From: Dipteris shenzhenensis
Lineage: Eukaryota > Polypodiophyta > Polypodiopsida > Gleicheniales
Assembly: GCA_047967505.1 (NCBI GenBank)
Contig: CM106540.1
DNA: 64,000 nt
Strand: one strand, 5' to 3'
This document shows positions 1-10,941 of this stretch, in pieces; positions within the stretch are counted from its first letter, which is position 1, and every line of letters begins with the position of its first letter. Both the position numbers and the translations under genes were made by a program. Below the pieces are notes generated by a model. It was not told the origin of the DNA. It saw only the letters and a list, made by a program, of their open reading frames with translations, and ran no database searches.

Positions 1-164
1 TTCAAAATGAAGCTTTTAATCTTAAGTTAGGCTTCAGTTTTATAAACTCACCTTTACTTCTAAACTAGAGTTATAGTCTATAGAATAAATCATACATATA
101 ACTAAAACATCAATAATAAAGGATTCTGGCATTTGGAAGACGAAAAGGATTCAATTTCGAAAAA

Positions 165-2404
165 CTACAAATCCATGATTCTTCTTTTCTTAGCATCCTC
201 CCATATTTCATATACATTTTGCCAATCAACACAAGATACATCAGGGCCAATTAATGAGACTCTCATCAAAGCCTCTAAGGTATCTATCTTCAAGCATGTC
301 CTTCGAGAACTCTTAATAAGGTTTTGCTTTGAGAATCCGTATTCAGAGCTTCCTGGAAGAACGAAGATGATTTGCCATAAGCGCATCATATTAGGATAAG
401 TTGCTTGCCAATCTGGTGTAGATGAAAATACTCTCCAAGCATCCTTCATTGACAAGCCTTCACAACCTGCATTAAGAGTATCAACAAACATGTGTAGCTC
501 ATTTGTGCAACCTGAAGCATCCATAATGTGACCACCAAATTTGTCGAGGAGCCTTTGTAGCCATGTTTTTGTCGTTGACTCCCTTACCAAGATATCTTGT
601 GAATAGTTCTGAGGACTAAAAAGCTTGATTGCATTAAACAAAGGTAAGTCAGGAAACCTTGCATCCAAGCAATCAATGACTTTCTGTGCAAATTCTTTGG
701 CAATAGCAGTGCAACTATCCAAGTCCACTCCTCCTGTATCCAATGCATTACCCTTGTTGTCCTTGCCTGGAATTTGAGCATATCGTAACTGATGCACAAT
801 CACATTTCCTTCGCCTGTTTCATGATCCAAGGTTCCACCAATGGACTTGGCAATAAACTTGGCAACATTTGTATCCTTTGAGATGCTATCCCGCAAAAAA
901 TTCCTTTGCAAAGATTTAACAGTGACATCAATTGCTACTCCTAGAGATGTCAAATCAATGTTTTCTTCTTGAAACTTTTTGTTAAGCAGATTCAAATCAT
1001 GTAAAACGTCCGCCAGCATATGAATGCAAAACTGAAGCTTAAAAATTCTTGCTTTATTATACCATGATAATGCACCTTCTTTCCAAAAGCTCAAAATAGT
1101 AGGCATAAGACTTATGAGCCTCATCATGACATCACGAGGACATCACCCCTATCAAGCCATCGTACATCATGAATCTTGAGCACTTGTACATCATCCATAT
1201 TCATTGCTTGAACAAGACTATGAAACGACTTGTGCCTAAGTTGTGATGCATGTATCCATGAGTAGATTCTATTTGCAATTTTATCAATGTATGATAAAAA
1301 GGGAAATTCCTTTGATGCATCTGCTGCCGCTAGAGCTTCCCGATGTGCTATGTAGTGTACACTCACCAGATGAGTAATCTCTCTCCGTAACTTTGTCACA
1401 AGATCATCGTGGCATCCAATCATAGCACTTGCACCATCAGTTGCTATGCCAACTAACCGTTGAGGAGATAAATTCATTTCGCCCATAAGTACCTTGACTG
1501 CATCAAACATTGTTTGTGCACATCCATCTTCCACAATAAGGAGCCATACAAACTCTGTACAACATGTGCCTTTTCCAGCTTCAGAAAGATATGTTATATA
1601 AACAATCAGATGTTTCTCATATGCTCTGTCAGTGCTCTCATCTAGCATCAATGCATAAAATGGACTCGATGACATAGCATGTCTTTGACAAGTAAATAGA
1701 GCCTCAGATATTGATAGAAGAAACCCTCTACCCGAGACCATGTTAGTGTAGGATGAGTATTCACTACTCAATGGCATATTTGGCAGATGTAAACTATGTC
1801 CCAAAGAGCAAAGTGCTTCATATTTGCTAATAGCCAAGTCTTCTTATGCAATAAAGTACATTAACTTCATCACAGTGATGATCCTATCTTTATTGTCATC
1901 CATCATTTTTTGTGAGTGTTGAGGTAGCTTCATCTTTCCTTTTTCACTAATCCATCTTTGCCTGGCAAAGTGATGATCATTTGCCTTAGCATGTCTTTTA
2001 ATGGTTGTCAACTGCAAAGTTGTGCATCCATTTCCTTTTCCCCAAGGCCCTTGGACTTTATATTTCTCACACCACTCACACTTTAAGACTTCCCTTCCCT
2101 CAAAGATGACGACCTTCAAAAATGGCCACTTGATCATCCACTCTCTCTTGAACTTTCTTGTGACCTCTTTTTTGTTTTCTCTAGTAGAAGGATCTACGCT
2201 TGAGTTAACCTCACCCTCAGCAATCCCAAACAATTCCATATCATGCCCTAGATCATCATTTTCAGTTTCAATTTCATCATTGATCTCCTCAACCTCAGAT
2301 CCAAAAAGATCATGCATAGTTGATTCATGAGTACTAATGGCTGGGGATTCTTGAGATGTAGGCTTGCTGCCAAACATATCTAACAATGTCTTTTGATGAC
2401 TCAT
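165..2404 (-). pseudogene. hAT-type transposase (TTF/ZNF862-like), broken
   Basis: Read on the minus strand, three segments make one hAT-superfamily transposase. Segment 2404-1844 has an acidic N-terminus and a zinc-finger module (CEWC ... HAKANDHH). Segment 1837-1124 has the RNase-H-like core, with LDESTD, ATDGASAMIG and VHYIAHREAL. Segment 1127-165 ends in a C-terminal dimerisation-like stretch (YPNMMRLWQIIFVLPGSSEYGFS ... LMRVSLIGPD). Segments one and two are in the same frame and separated only by a TAA at 1844-1846. The switch to the third is a frameshift near 1124-1140, right after the conserved RWLDRG. The usual CERGFS-type motif reads EYGFS, so that part is worn. Cut-and-paste transposition in the nucleus is the known family role. 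No terminal repeats or target duplication could be recognised. Family assignment is confident; the exact subfamily is not. Confidence 0.8.
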
Positions 2405-2521
2405 AGCTTGTGTTTCCTGATTTTAAAAAGAACGTGTTAAAATGATTCTGTATCCTAATGACTCATAGCTTATGTTTCCTGATTTTAAAAAGAATGTGTT
2501 AAAATGATTCTATATCCTAAT
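2398..2521. repeat. 62-bp tandem duplication at the 5' end of the hAT ORF
   Basis: Two adjacent 62-bp units, 2398-2459 and 2460-2521, differ at only three positions (G/A, C/T, G/A). The first unit contains the putative start codon region of the hAT transposase at 2402-2404. All differences are transitions. Confidence 0.9.
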
Positions 2522-2914
2522 ATGCTTCAGTAATATATAATGGTTTTCAGTTCTCTCTATGGTTTTCATGATGTATAAAATTCATAAAAAATCAGGGTAA
2601 ATCTGAATATAATCGCAATTCATAATGTAAGAAAACCGAGGTACCTCGAAAGCGGATTTTTGAAACCAATCTGCTGATCCAAGCAAGCTTAGGGCCCTCA
2701 AGCTCAACCTTCTTTTCTGTTGTGGTAGTCTGGTTCAACAAAGGTGATTAGAGCAATGATAATAGCTGCATGACCTCCAACAAAGCACCTGCAAGGCAGC
2801 AAGGAAGCTACACATGAATGAATCGCCATAAATAATGAGCTCCTGTTAAGCTACAACAGAGATTATTAAGAGCAACTTTCCCACACAAATAGACTGAAAT
2901 GCATTCGTATCTAT
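2522..2914. other. non-coding interval, no gene seen
   Basis: AT-rich sequence between the hAT relic and the glycosyltransferase fragment. The part near 2815-2914 lies where the next UGT residues, including the PSPG sugar-binding box, would be expected on the minus strand. No such box is readable. Confidence 0.5.
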
Positions 2915-3153
2915 TAAGGCCTCTATCTGTTGTTCGCTCCAGAAAACCTTCAGGAAACACTCCTATCTTCTCATGCCACCCATAGATATGGTTGCTTGCT
3001 CGCCTCAATGCCCCAAGCTAGCTCTGCTAATTGTTCTATCTTCAAAGAAGCGAGGCTACCGAAGGAGATGTAGAGGACTGAAGCAGGATCATGTTTATTC
3101 AGCCATCGCAGGCAGTCGGCAGCATCTTCTTGAACCAAATGCTCACGAGTCAC
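2915..3153 (-). pseudogene. UDP-glycosyltransferase exon fragment
   Basis: On the minus strand, from about 3153, one frame gives CLRWLNKHDPASVLYISFGS followed by LASLKIEQLAELAWGIEASKQPYLWV. This is the hallmark stretch of family-1 plant UGTs just before the C-terminal sugar-nucleotide domain. A different frame from about 3000 gives GVFPEGFLERTTDRG, the next conserved UGT block, so a frameshift lies near 2995-3010. The PSPG box that should follow is absent, and nothing upstream of about 3153 reads as UGT. The piece covers roughly 80 of about 480 residues. It is a dead fragment, possibly captured or left by transposon activity. Such enzymes glycosylate small molecules in the cytosol; this copy cannot. 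Confidence 0.8.
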
Positions 3154-3159
3154 TGGGAG

Positions 3160-4015
3160 TAGGCTTTCTCTTCATAGAACTTGTAAACTCGTTATATTTA
3201 TAGTCTTAGGTAATAGGAACTTACAAGAATCCATGGCCGACTCCTCACTTCTGAGTCGGATAGCCCACTGCCCGATTGGCCTTTCAAGTCCTTGAGACTG
3301 GATCCTAGAGGCTGGAGGAGTCACAAGGACTGAGCATCACGATTCATCGCGATGTAGTAGAAGGTTGAAGCTAGCCTCTAGCCAGTGGCGGGAAAGAATT
3401 GCAGATGGATCATGGAAGTTGAGAGACTGAGCAGTGAGCAGGACTGAGGGAGACAGTAGACTCAAGACTCGTCGACAGGCTAGAGTGAGCAGGCTGTAGC
3501 CAGCTCAGGCTACAAGATCTGAGTCTTGAGGGTCTATGAGAGAGATCTGGATTCTAGATTCTGAGAGAAAGACTCTCCCCGCCCCCCGAGATTTGAGAAG
3601 TCTACTTCAAAAACTTCAAACGACTTCAAACTATGTTCTACAGACTACTATGCATAATGTATATATCTTATATACTATACTATAGTCTGTAGTATATACT
3701 TGAAGCTTTGGAGATAGGCCTGAGCTTCAAAATGAAGCTTATACGAGGATGCCAGGCCTCAGGAATGCTATGTAGCTAAATTTTCTGAGAGTCATTTGAA
3801 GCCCAAAATGCCAATGAATCTCAATCTGCGCAGCAAATTTAAGCATTTAAGCACTGCCCGGGCTGCCCGGGCCGGGGCACCAGGTAGCAGGTTGCACATG
3901 CAGCTTCTCTTCTCAGAACCGTTACTATTAATTCGTGGGTTTTTTTTTGGCTCGTAGAAGTTAACAATCAAATCTTGTTTGCGTAACTAGGTTCAGTCAG
4001 ATCTGCTTACACATA
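3160..4015. other. non-coding interval with a short hairpin
   Basis: No coding signal is seen. An imperfect hairpin with 10-bp perfect outer arms (CTACAGACTA / TAGTCTGTAG) lies at about 3641-3693. The palindrome-like word TTCAAAATGAAGCTT occurs at 3726-3740 and also at positions 1-15 of the window. Confidence 0.5.
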
Positions 4016-4018
4016 AAA

Positions 4019-4215
4019 GGATTTATCTACACTACCTTTCTAAGGATTTATCTACACTACCTTTCTAAGGGCTTTATGTACACTACCTTACACATAAAAG
4101 GATTTATCTACACTACCTTTCTAAGGGTTTTATGTACACCACCTTTCTAAAAGAAATGGTCATAAAGGTGTGTGCACACCACTTATACATAAAGGTATTT
4201 ATTTACACCACCTTT
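4019..4215. repeat. 25-bp tandem and interspersed repeat
   Basis: The 25-bp unit beginning GATTTATCTACACTACC occurs exactly at 4020-4044, 4045-4069 and 4101-4125. Shorter variants with TACACYACC cores continue to about 4215. A related 55-60 bp repeat (gaagttatgaagatg ...) follows at about 4280-4370. No ORF is associated. Confidence 0.85.
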
Positions 4216-4963
4216 CTAAGAGAATTGGTCATCTATTATTGGTCATCTATTGATGTTCTTAGGTGATAGTAGCTCAATTCACAAGAAGTTATGAAGATGT
4301 TTATGTAGACCACTTTGTAAGAGATTTTTGTGAAGTTATGAAGATGTTTATGTAGACCACCTTTGTAAGAGATTTGGTTGTGCATTGATGTTCTTAGTAC
4401 TTAATCATCAAATCTTTTGTTTTGAGTTGGCAAATCTAGTTCAAAAAACAACATTACTAGTATATTCAAAAATTTTGGATTGTTTTTCAGTCCATTTCTC
4501 AAATTAAACTTTACACAAGTCCAAAAATTTTGAATAGTGTGTTGGGTACTCTAAACACCCCCCAGGAGTCGGCAATACAGACACTAAACCACCTCAATCC
4601 CACACCAGCTGAGATTACTCATGTGGAGTCGAGATAGCCCAGCAAGCTACAGAGCCGTGTCCTTTCTGCCCAATCATTAGGAGTCCCTAGTTCTCCCCTG
4701 TGATCTAGTGTCCCTTCTCCCCGATCATCAGCACTCCCTTCTCCCCTGTAACAGTCGAGAGTTCCTTCTCTAGATACGAGTAGCTAGCGTACTAGCTCAT
4801 CTCACGACAAGGCAGAAGGAGTAGTAGCAGGGAGAGCGGTGGGGGATGCATGGCATAGTGCTTTGCGGGGGGTAATGGTGGGGGCTGGGATGATTTAGAT
4901 GATGGAGACGTGCCAGCGGGTGATGGTACGATCTTCTATGATATCACTTAGACAGGAGGCATC

Positions 4964-5987
4964 TTGATGGATGCACAAGGGAAGGACATCATGGCCTTCA
5001 TGTGCTCTGTAGATGCTAACAAGTGTAGAGATTGCTTTATTCCATACAAAGAGCAACAAAAAAGGTTGGCTGATGAGACCATCGCTACTTTACGCTCTAG
5101 GTATTCCAATCCCCTCAATGTCGAGTTCACATATAAATGGGCAAAGTCAAAGATCGTTATTATACTTGCCAACAAAAGATCTTCGCTTGAGAGGCAGGCA
5201 CTAGCCAAGATTGCCAGGAGAGAGGGACGTCAACACCAAGGGGCCAGCTCCACACCGCTCATAAGTATAAGTGGAAGAAAGCAATGAAGGCAATGACGGT
5301 GGACCCTAGTCTGCAGCACGTGGAGGCACAAAGGATCCAAATGGAGCAATATGAAAACGTGCATTTTGGAGCAGGGTGTATTGAATGATGGGAGGCCTAA
5401 TTTGTAAGTATCGATCTCAAATTATATTGTGTTTATGTGGTTTATTAAGAGGTTGTTTCTTTGTACTAACCCCTCTGCAAATTGTGTCATCTTGTAGCTT
5501 GATATCATGGGTAGGAGTCCTACTACTATCGAGACAGCCTACCATCGTGGACATCGCGGAGGACATACATGGAGGCACTTTTATGATGAAGGGTTGATTA
5601 CTGAGGAGCAGTAGATTAGGAGGTTGTTTCTTTGTACTAACCCCTCCACAAATTGTGTCATCTTGTAGCTTGATATCGTGGGCAGGTACCCTACTCCTGT
5701 CGAGACAGCCTACCATCGTGGACATCGCAGAGGACATACATGAAGTCACTTCTATGATGAAGGGTTGATTACTGAGGAGCATCATATCCGGGCTACTGGA
5801 GTGCCCCCCAGGTATTTAAAAGTACTTAAATAATGCCAATATTATAAATAAAGATTTGATTTTTCATACATTGATACATGTTGTCCCTCGTTTACAGACC
5901 CCTGGGGATGATCAGGAGGAAGAAGGTGAGGATATTGAGGAAGAAGGCGACGAAGAAGGGAGCAACGATGCAGATGACTTAGATTAG
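4964..5987 (+). pseudogene. CACTA-type (Ptta/En/Spm-like) transposase relic
   Basis: Exon-like pieces lie on the plus strand. 4964-5240 encodes MDAQGKDIMAFMCSVDANKC and continues with basic, helix-rich sequence. After a frame change near 5240-5260 the reading continues as HKYKWKKAMKAMTVDP. Two duplicated pieces at about 5499-5615 and 5680-5811 read LDI(M/V)GR ... ETAYHRGHR ... FYDEGLITEE. An acidic tail, DDQEEEGEDIEEEGDEEGSN, ends at TAG 5985-5987. This order (basic region, WR/HK-rich block, acidic C-terminus) resembles plant transposase_24-type proteins of CACTA elements. In-frame stops occur in both duplicate exons. Assignment is by overall pattern and moderately secure; it could be another plant TE accessory protein. 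Confidence 0.5.
5450..5811. repeat. 181-bp tandem duplication containing an exon
   Basis: Two copies begin with GGTTGTTTCTTTGTACTAAC at 5451 and 5632. Each contains a pyrimidine-rich tract ending in CATCTTGTAG, a good 3' splice site, followed by the same coding stretch. Copy one ends in CAG TAG; copy two has TGA inside the exon. Confidence 0.85.
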
Positions 5988-6009
5988 TCGTAGAAGTAGT
6001 GCTAGCTAC

Positions 6010-6435
6010 TCTTTTTGTACTTGAAGCCATTAGCTTGGCTTTGTGCCTCTCTTGTATATACACTCCTCTTATTTTTTGTACTTGAAGCCACAAGACGTGG
6101 CTTGGCTTCATGCTATATGTACATGCAAGCACTTTTTGGTCTATGAATTAATATACACTCCTTTTATTTTTTTGGCTTTCAATTTCCTTGTGCAATGTTC
6201 TATCAATGAATGCCTTCTGAACTAAATGTTTTGGAGTTGTAATGTTTTATTCAAAATTGTAATCATCGGCTATAGACGTTCTTGGAATTGTGCTAATTAA
6301 AATGCCAACCATGCTAATTAAAATGCGGTTGGTTGTAAGAATTGAATTGCACACTGTGGAAATGAGATTCTTGAAACCACACATCATACACAACATACAC
6401 AGCATTCTGTTCAACCATGCTTTTTTCTTTTTTCT
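6010..6435. other. non-coding interval after the CACTA relic
   Basis: Contains short duplications (CTTGAAGCCA twice near 6020 and 6080; GCTAATTAAAATGC twice near 6293 and 6314). No gene recognised. Confidence 0.4.
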
Positions 6436-6652
6436 ATAGAGCGTCAATAAGCACGTCTATGAACGCATCTTTCTATTTTTTTCAAATTTCTACACAGCGT
6501 CTAATAGCGCATTTATATGTGCGTCTGTCTATTTTATAGACGCGGGTCTGTAGACGCACTAATAGGCACACAAATAGACGCGCCCGTAAGTTTTTTTTTA
6601 AGTTATGGAAACGCATCTATGTGTGCGTCTATGGGTGCTTTGTGTTGTTGTG
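6436..6652. repeat. GCGTCTA-motif cluster, candidate CACTA subterminal region
   Basis: The word GCGTCT or its complement AGACGC recurs at least eight times in both orientations in about 210 bp. This is like the TNPA-binding subterminal repeats of CACTA elements. The cluster ends at GTGTTGTTGTG (about 6652), whose complement CACAACAACAC resembles a degraded CACTA terminus. It lies downstream of the transposase relic at 4.96-5.99 kb, as expected for a right end. The terminus itself is uncertain. Confidence 0.4.
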
Positions 6653-8643
6653 AAGGTGTTCATAAATCATGTCCCAAGGCACATGATTTGGATTATGAGT
6701 TCATGAAAGGGATCATGAAAGAGAGTCTATTGTTTGCTTACTCAAGTGTAATGAAAAATAAGCTCTAGTAGAAGCATCTTTTAGTGTGAGTTGCAGCAAG
6801 CCTAACATGTGGAAGTATATTGCATATGAAAAGTATCCTAATATGTGCACAAGTATATGTGCATATGGAAAGCGTCCTAGTATAGTCCTAGGAGTCATAG
6901 AGTATCTCTCTTAGTGCATGCAAGGGTCAAGCTAGTTGGAATCGTGCTTGGGTCATAACTAATTAGGTCAGGGTGTTAGAATTGTAAGTAAGGTCATAGG
7001 ATGGTGTGATGAGCCTAATTCTTGGGAGTTTGAAGATTGAGAGAATGTAGTAATGGATGTGAGTGGAAGGATGCTCCCATGTGAACCTAAATGTAAATCA
7101 TCAAATGAATGAAATTTGCTTTACACTTCTACTTTTGATTTCAACAATGCAATCCTTATGTACTAGTATATCATCCCTATTCCATTTAGCCTATTACCTC
7201 CTAGTTACCTCCTACTTCATGGATTTAATAAAGCCCTATGCTCCTAGGCTTCGTCATCTAGTCTATCCTGCCATCCTAGCCATTGGCCTAGCTAGATGTA
7301 CAGAAGCTAGTCAATGTCCACAATCCATACCTATAATTCATAGGCATTGTCCATAATGTCCTTGTACCTTAATCTAGTCCTTAGCTATAGACTCAAGGCT
7401 CCATATGGGAGTGCATGGGTTGTAATAGTAATTTACTCAATCAAATCAGACTAGTCCATTCGCTAGAAAAACCCTTGTTTGCTTTTAGCATTGGAAGTTG
7501 TGCAATATGTTCTCGTTATACACTTATGATTTTTATTTTTTCCAAAACTGATTGTGCTCCATCTCTTAAACGTCTTTTGATTTTCTCTAATTGATAACAT
7601 TTAAGCAACATGGCTTAGTGTTAACGTTTTGTAGGTAGCACGTCTAGAGTCTTGATTTGGTCACATGTTTATGAGGTGTACTATACATAAATGCTATGAT
7701 CGCTAGAGCAGATCATTACATTGCTCTTGCTTTCTCACTTCCCAATACAGCAAGAGGAAGTGGCCATGCGCACTTGTGCACTGTGGTTGATAGTGTGTTT
7801 GTACACGGAGTGCTATAGTTGAGAGTTGCATGTTTTCTTTTTGTGACTTTTCACTTGTAATTATTTTTTTAAATAAGATTTCTCAAGTAAAGGATATACG
7901 AGGTAAATTCAACCATAAGATCTAAACAAGGGTGCGCAAGTGCACGTCGGCACGGCTTCTTAATATAATGGTAAGCATTGCTTTTCGATGCAAAGAAAGA
8001 GTAAACGATTTTCCTTACTCCATTGGACTATTAAAAGTGAGTTTGATCTTGAAGGGGCTTGAAGGTAAAACTAGTTTTGTGAAATGGTCTCCATCCCAAT
8101 TCAATTAAATCTTTTAAAAAGTTACAAGTGGAAATTAACAAAGGGGAATTCTATTTTCCACAACTCTTGGGGGTCACTGTATCATGTGCATTCAAGGCCT
8201 ATTTGTAAATACCCTTATTTGTAAATTTATAATGAATAAAATACACCCTTTTTTCCAATTTTATGATACCCTTCTGTATGTGAAAAAATGTGTAAAAGGG
8301 GAATTTAAAAAACTTCTTTTAGTGAGCAGGCATGTGGTAGGCTTACATCTCTATGAGTGATGCCCCCGGCCATGACTATAGCCCCAGCAATGTGAAATGA
8401 TTTCCTCCGTCGCAACTTAATTAACTTTTTGAAAAAATCACAACTTGAAGTAGTGTGCCTCTAAGGAAGTAGGGGCTAATAATACTAAAAAGTGCCATAT
8501 ATCATAAGCTATGTGTGCTTAGTATTATACCAAGGAGGTAGTGCTCATGTGCACGCTTGTTTTTTTTTTCTCCCCACTCACCCACCGCCACACACCCCCA
8601 TGGTTCACTGCTAGTCGCATGTCATGCAATCTTGTTGAATCCA
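6653..8643. other. gene-poor interval
   Basis: AT-rich sequence with no convincing coding frames on either strand. The only longish ORFs (for example 7063-7356) have no recognisable family signature. The region from 8150 to 8310 has weak inverted A/T-rich structure with words like GTGCATTCAA shared with the MITE at 46.8 kb, too diverged to call. Confidence 0.5.
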
Positions 8644-10941
8644 TCATCTTCCTTCTAAGCTGTAGGAGACGTCTGCAGTTGAGCAATTGCTTTGGATCAA
8701 AGGTGACGGTTGGACCTCAATCTTCCTATCAAAATTGAAGAAGAATGGTTCAAAAACTTCTTGCAAGAAGCTTGCGGCTTCACTCATGGTGGGACGTTCC
8801 TTCCCTGTCGTCCGAACACACTGCAAAGCCAACCCAATCACGTCCACAAGTGATCTGCATGCATCCTCGTCTCCGACTTTCAGCTCCGAATCCAATATAA
8901 GGCTTGTCTTCCCTTGCTCAGCAAGCTCCCCGGCCCATGCCACAACGCCGCACCCAGAATCATCCTTACCCGCTGCCTGTCGTCCGCTCAATAGCTCTAG
9001 AAGAACCACTCCGAAACTGTAGACATCGCTCTTCGAAGTGAGCTGACCAGATCGGAAGTATTCGGGATCGACGTACCCTATCGTCCCGCAAGGTGACAGG
9101 TTGCTCAGATGAGTTTGGCTTCCGACAGGACCGTAGAGAGAGAGGCCGAAATCAGAGATGTGCGCATCCAAAGTTTCGTCCAGCAAAATATTAGATGCTT
9201 TCACGTCGCGATGAATAATTTTGGGAGATGCATACACATGCAGGTATTCGAGCCCTCTTGCAGCTTGCAGAGCAATCTTCATTCGGCGATTCCAATCTAA
9301 GGGCTGAGCAGATCGTTTGCGAAACAGACAATCTTGCAGCGAGCCGTTTGCCATGTAGTCAAACACAAGACATTTGTCCTCTTCACAGTAGCCAACGAGA
9401 TTCACCAAATGAGTGTGGTTTACCCGTGCCAGGAGTTCAAGCTCCATGTCAAAAGTGCGAGCTCTTTCCATCGTACAAGCTTTCTTGATCGCCACAACCC
9501 GCCCATCTTCGAGGATGCCCTTGTACACATCCCCAAAACCCCCCTTCCCAATCACCATACTACTTTCGTAGCTTTTTGTGGCTATTCGGAGTTCATTGCT
9601 AGTGAAGCTAATAACCTTACTCACTCTAGCTTTCCAAAGCCTTGTGTGAGCAGATTCCGCTTGAATAGTTGCAGGCTTCCGCCAAGACATCCAGATCGAA
9701 TACAATTGTCTACGTCGAAACACTGCCAACAATCCGATCAGTGCTGCAATGACAGTCAGGGCCACTCCTACCACAATTCCTGTAATCGGATGCGATGATG
9801 AATTAGGAGCTGATATCGAAGTAGTGAATGGCCCCGGGGATGTCGAGTTAGGTGGACACTTGCCTGGTAAGCACTGCAAGCAAACCTTGTCTCCCTTTCC
9901 CGGACACTGATTCGAGATCCCAAGCTGAGAATCCGAAAGTTCATACTGGCCCTCATTACACTGCTTAACGCACAATCCCATACTAGCTCTCAAAGACGGA
10001 GGTACGAAGTTATTTGCGGCATTATCTTGCGTCCCCCAACAATCCACAACCATCTTCTGGTCATCCTCCCTCACTCCGCAAGTGAACCAATCACCGGACG
10101 AGATGGTAGAGAATGGCACTCCCGCAGGGGCATACGTTTCATCATAGTAGTCGTCCCCCCAGCACACAGCTTCATGAGTATCCGCACGCAAGCCACATGA
10201 GAAACTGTAGCCTCCAGTGATCACTGTAAAGGTGACGTTTTTCACAGGTGTAGCCTGCCCATAAGTGTCGTTACCCCAGCATAACGTCTTCATGGTATTC
10301 AGCTCGAGCCCACACATATGGTATCTCCCAGCAAAGATCGAATCAAAACTGGCGTTCGGGGCCGGTATTGCTGAACCGCCTCCGAATTGTCCCCAGCATA
10401 TTGCGTGCCTTGTGCTGGCCGTGAGTCCACAAGTGAAGAAATCGCCGGCGGTAACCGAGATCATTGCTTCCGTTGGAGGCGAAGCTTGCCCGTAAGTGTT
10501 GTTGCCCCAACAATCGACCAATCCTGGACTGTCTGTTTTGTTATCTCTTACTGCGCAAGCATGATAGCCACCTGAATTGATGTTGGAATAGCTAGTGCTC
10601 TGAAATTGGGAGGGAATGACTGAATTATTTACCTGCCCCCAACAGTAAGGATTGTGAGAGTCATACATGAGCCCGCATACAAAAAAGCCACCGTTGGAGA
10701 TAGCCCAGAATGACGTATTCGCTGGAGGCGACAGGTCGCCTAAGTAAGGGTGTGTACCCCAACATTGCGGAGAGAGCGTTTCCACCTCGAGAGCACAAGC
10801 AGCGGTGGCCTTACCATTAGCCCATAAGCCTGCCAATGTAGTCATGTATCCCATTCCTACAGTCGAGGTAACATGAAGCTGAAAGAGCAGCAAGAAGCTC
10901 AAGAATGATGGAGAGACAGATGAGGTGCCATGCGAACTCAT
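8644..10941 (-). CDS. CRINKLY4-like receptor-like Ser/Thr kinase
   Basis: Intact, intronless 765-residue receptor kinase. The chosen ATG at 10939-10941 is followed directly by a signal peptide (core FLSFLLLFQL). An in-frame ATG at 10990-10992 would add 17 residues before it. The ectodomain has seven CWG-containing crinkly (RCC1-like) repeats at about 35-310 and a Cys-rich TNFR-like segment at about 323-360. One membrane span (ITGIVVGVALTVIAALIGLL) lies at about 386-408. The cytosolic kinase domain spans about 446-730 with G-loop GKGGFG, VAIK (K486), HRD (D579), DFG (D597) and DPEY, so it looks catalytically competent. Known relatives act at the plasma membrane in epidermal and stem-cell signalling through phosphorylation. 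The repeat number and length resemble ACR4/CCR-type proteins; which paralogue is unknown. It is the only clearly functional host gene here. Confidence 0.95.
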   Translation of the reverse strand: MSSHGTSSVSPSFLSFLLLFQLHVTSTVGMGYMTTLAGLWANGKATAACALEVETLSPQCWGTHPYLGDLSPPANTSFWAISNGGFFVCGLMYDSHNPYCWGQVNNSVIPSQFQSTSYSNINSGGYHACAVRDNKTDSPGLVDCWGNNTYGQASPPTEAMISVTAGDFFTCGLTASTRHAICWGQFGGGSAIPAPNASFDSIFAGRYHMCGLELNTMKTLCWGNDTYGQATPVKNVTFTVITGGYSFSCGLRADTHEAVCWGDDYYDETYAPAGVPFSTISSGDWFTCGVREDDQKMVVDCWGTQDNAANNFVPPSLRASMGLCVKQCNEGQYELSDSQLGISNQCPGKGDKVCLQCLPGKCPPNSTSPGPFTTSISAPNSSSHPITGIVVGVALTVIAALIGLLAVFRRRQLYSIWMSWRKPATIQAESAHTRLWKARVSKVISFTSNELRIATKSYESSMVIGKGGFGDVYKGILEDGRVVAIKKACTMERARTFDMELELLARVNHTHLVNLVGYCEEDKCLVFDYMANGSLQDCLFRKRSAQPLDWNRRMKIALQAARGLEYLHVYASPKIIHRDVKASNILLDETLDAHISDFGLSLYGPVGSQTHLSNLSPCGTIGYVDPEYFRSGQLTSKSDVYSFGVVLLELLSGRQAAGKDDSGCGVVAWAGELAEQGKTSLILDSELKVGDEDACRSLVDVIGLALQCVRTTGKERPTMSEAASFLQEVFEPFFFNFDRKIEVQPSPLIQSNCSTADVSYSLEGR

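Noticed and set aside
1-3740. TTCAAAATGAAGCTT at both ends of the hAT/UGT block as element termini
   Set aside because: The word is a short near-palindrome, occurs in direct form and has no matching flank; likely chance.
4019-4130. CACTACC words as CACTA left termini
   Set aside because: They are part of a 25-bp tandem repeat and do not match the terminus at 27871 beyond seven bases.
7930-8030. Possible tRNA (sequence resembling AATGGTAAGC)
   Set aside because: No B-box GGTTCGANNCC and no cloverleaf could be drawn.
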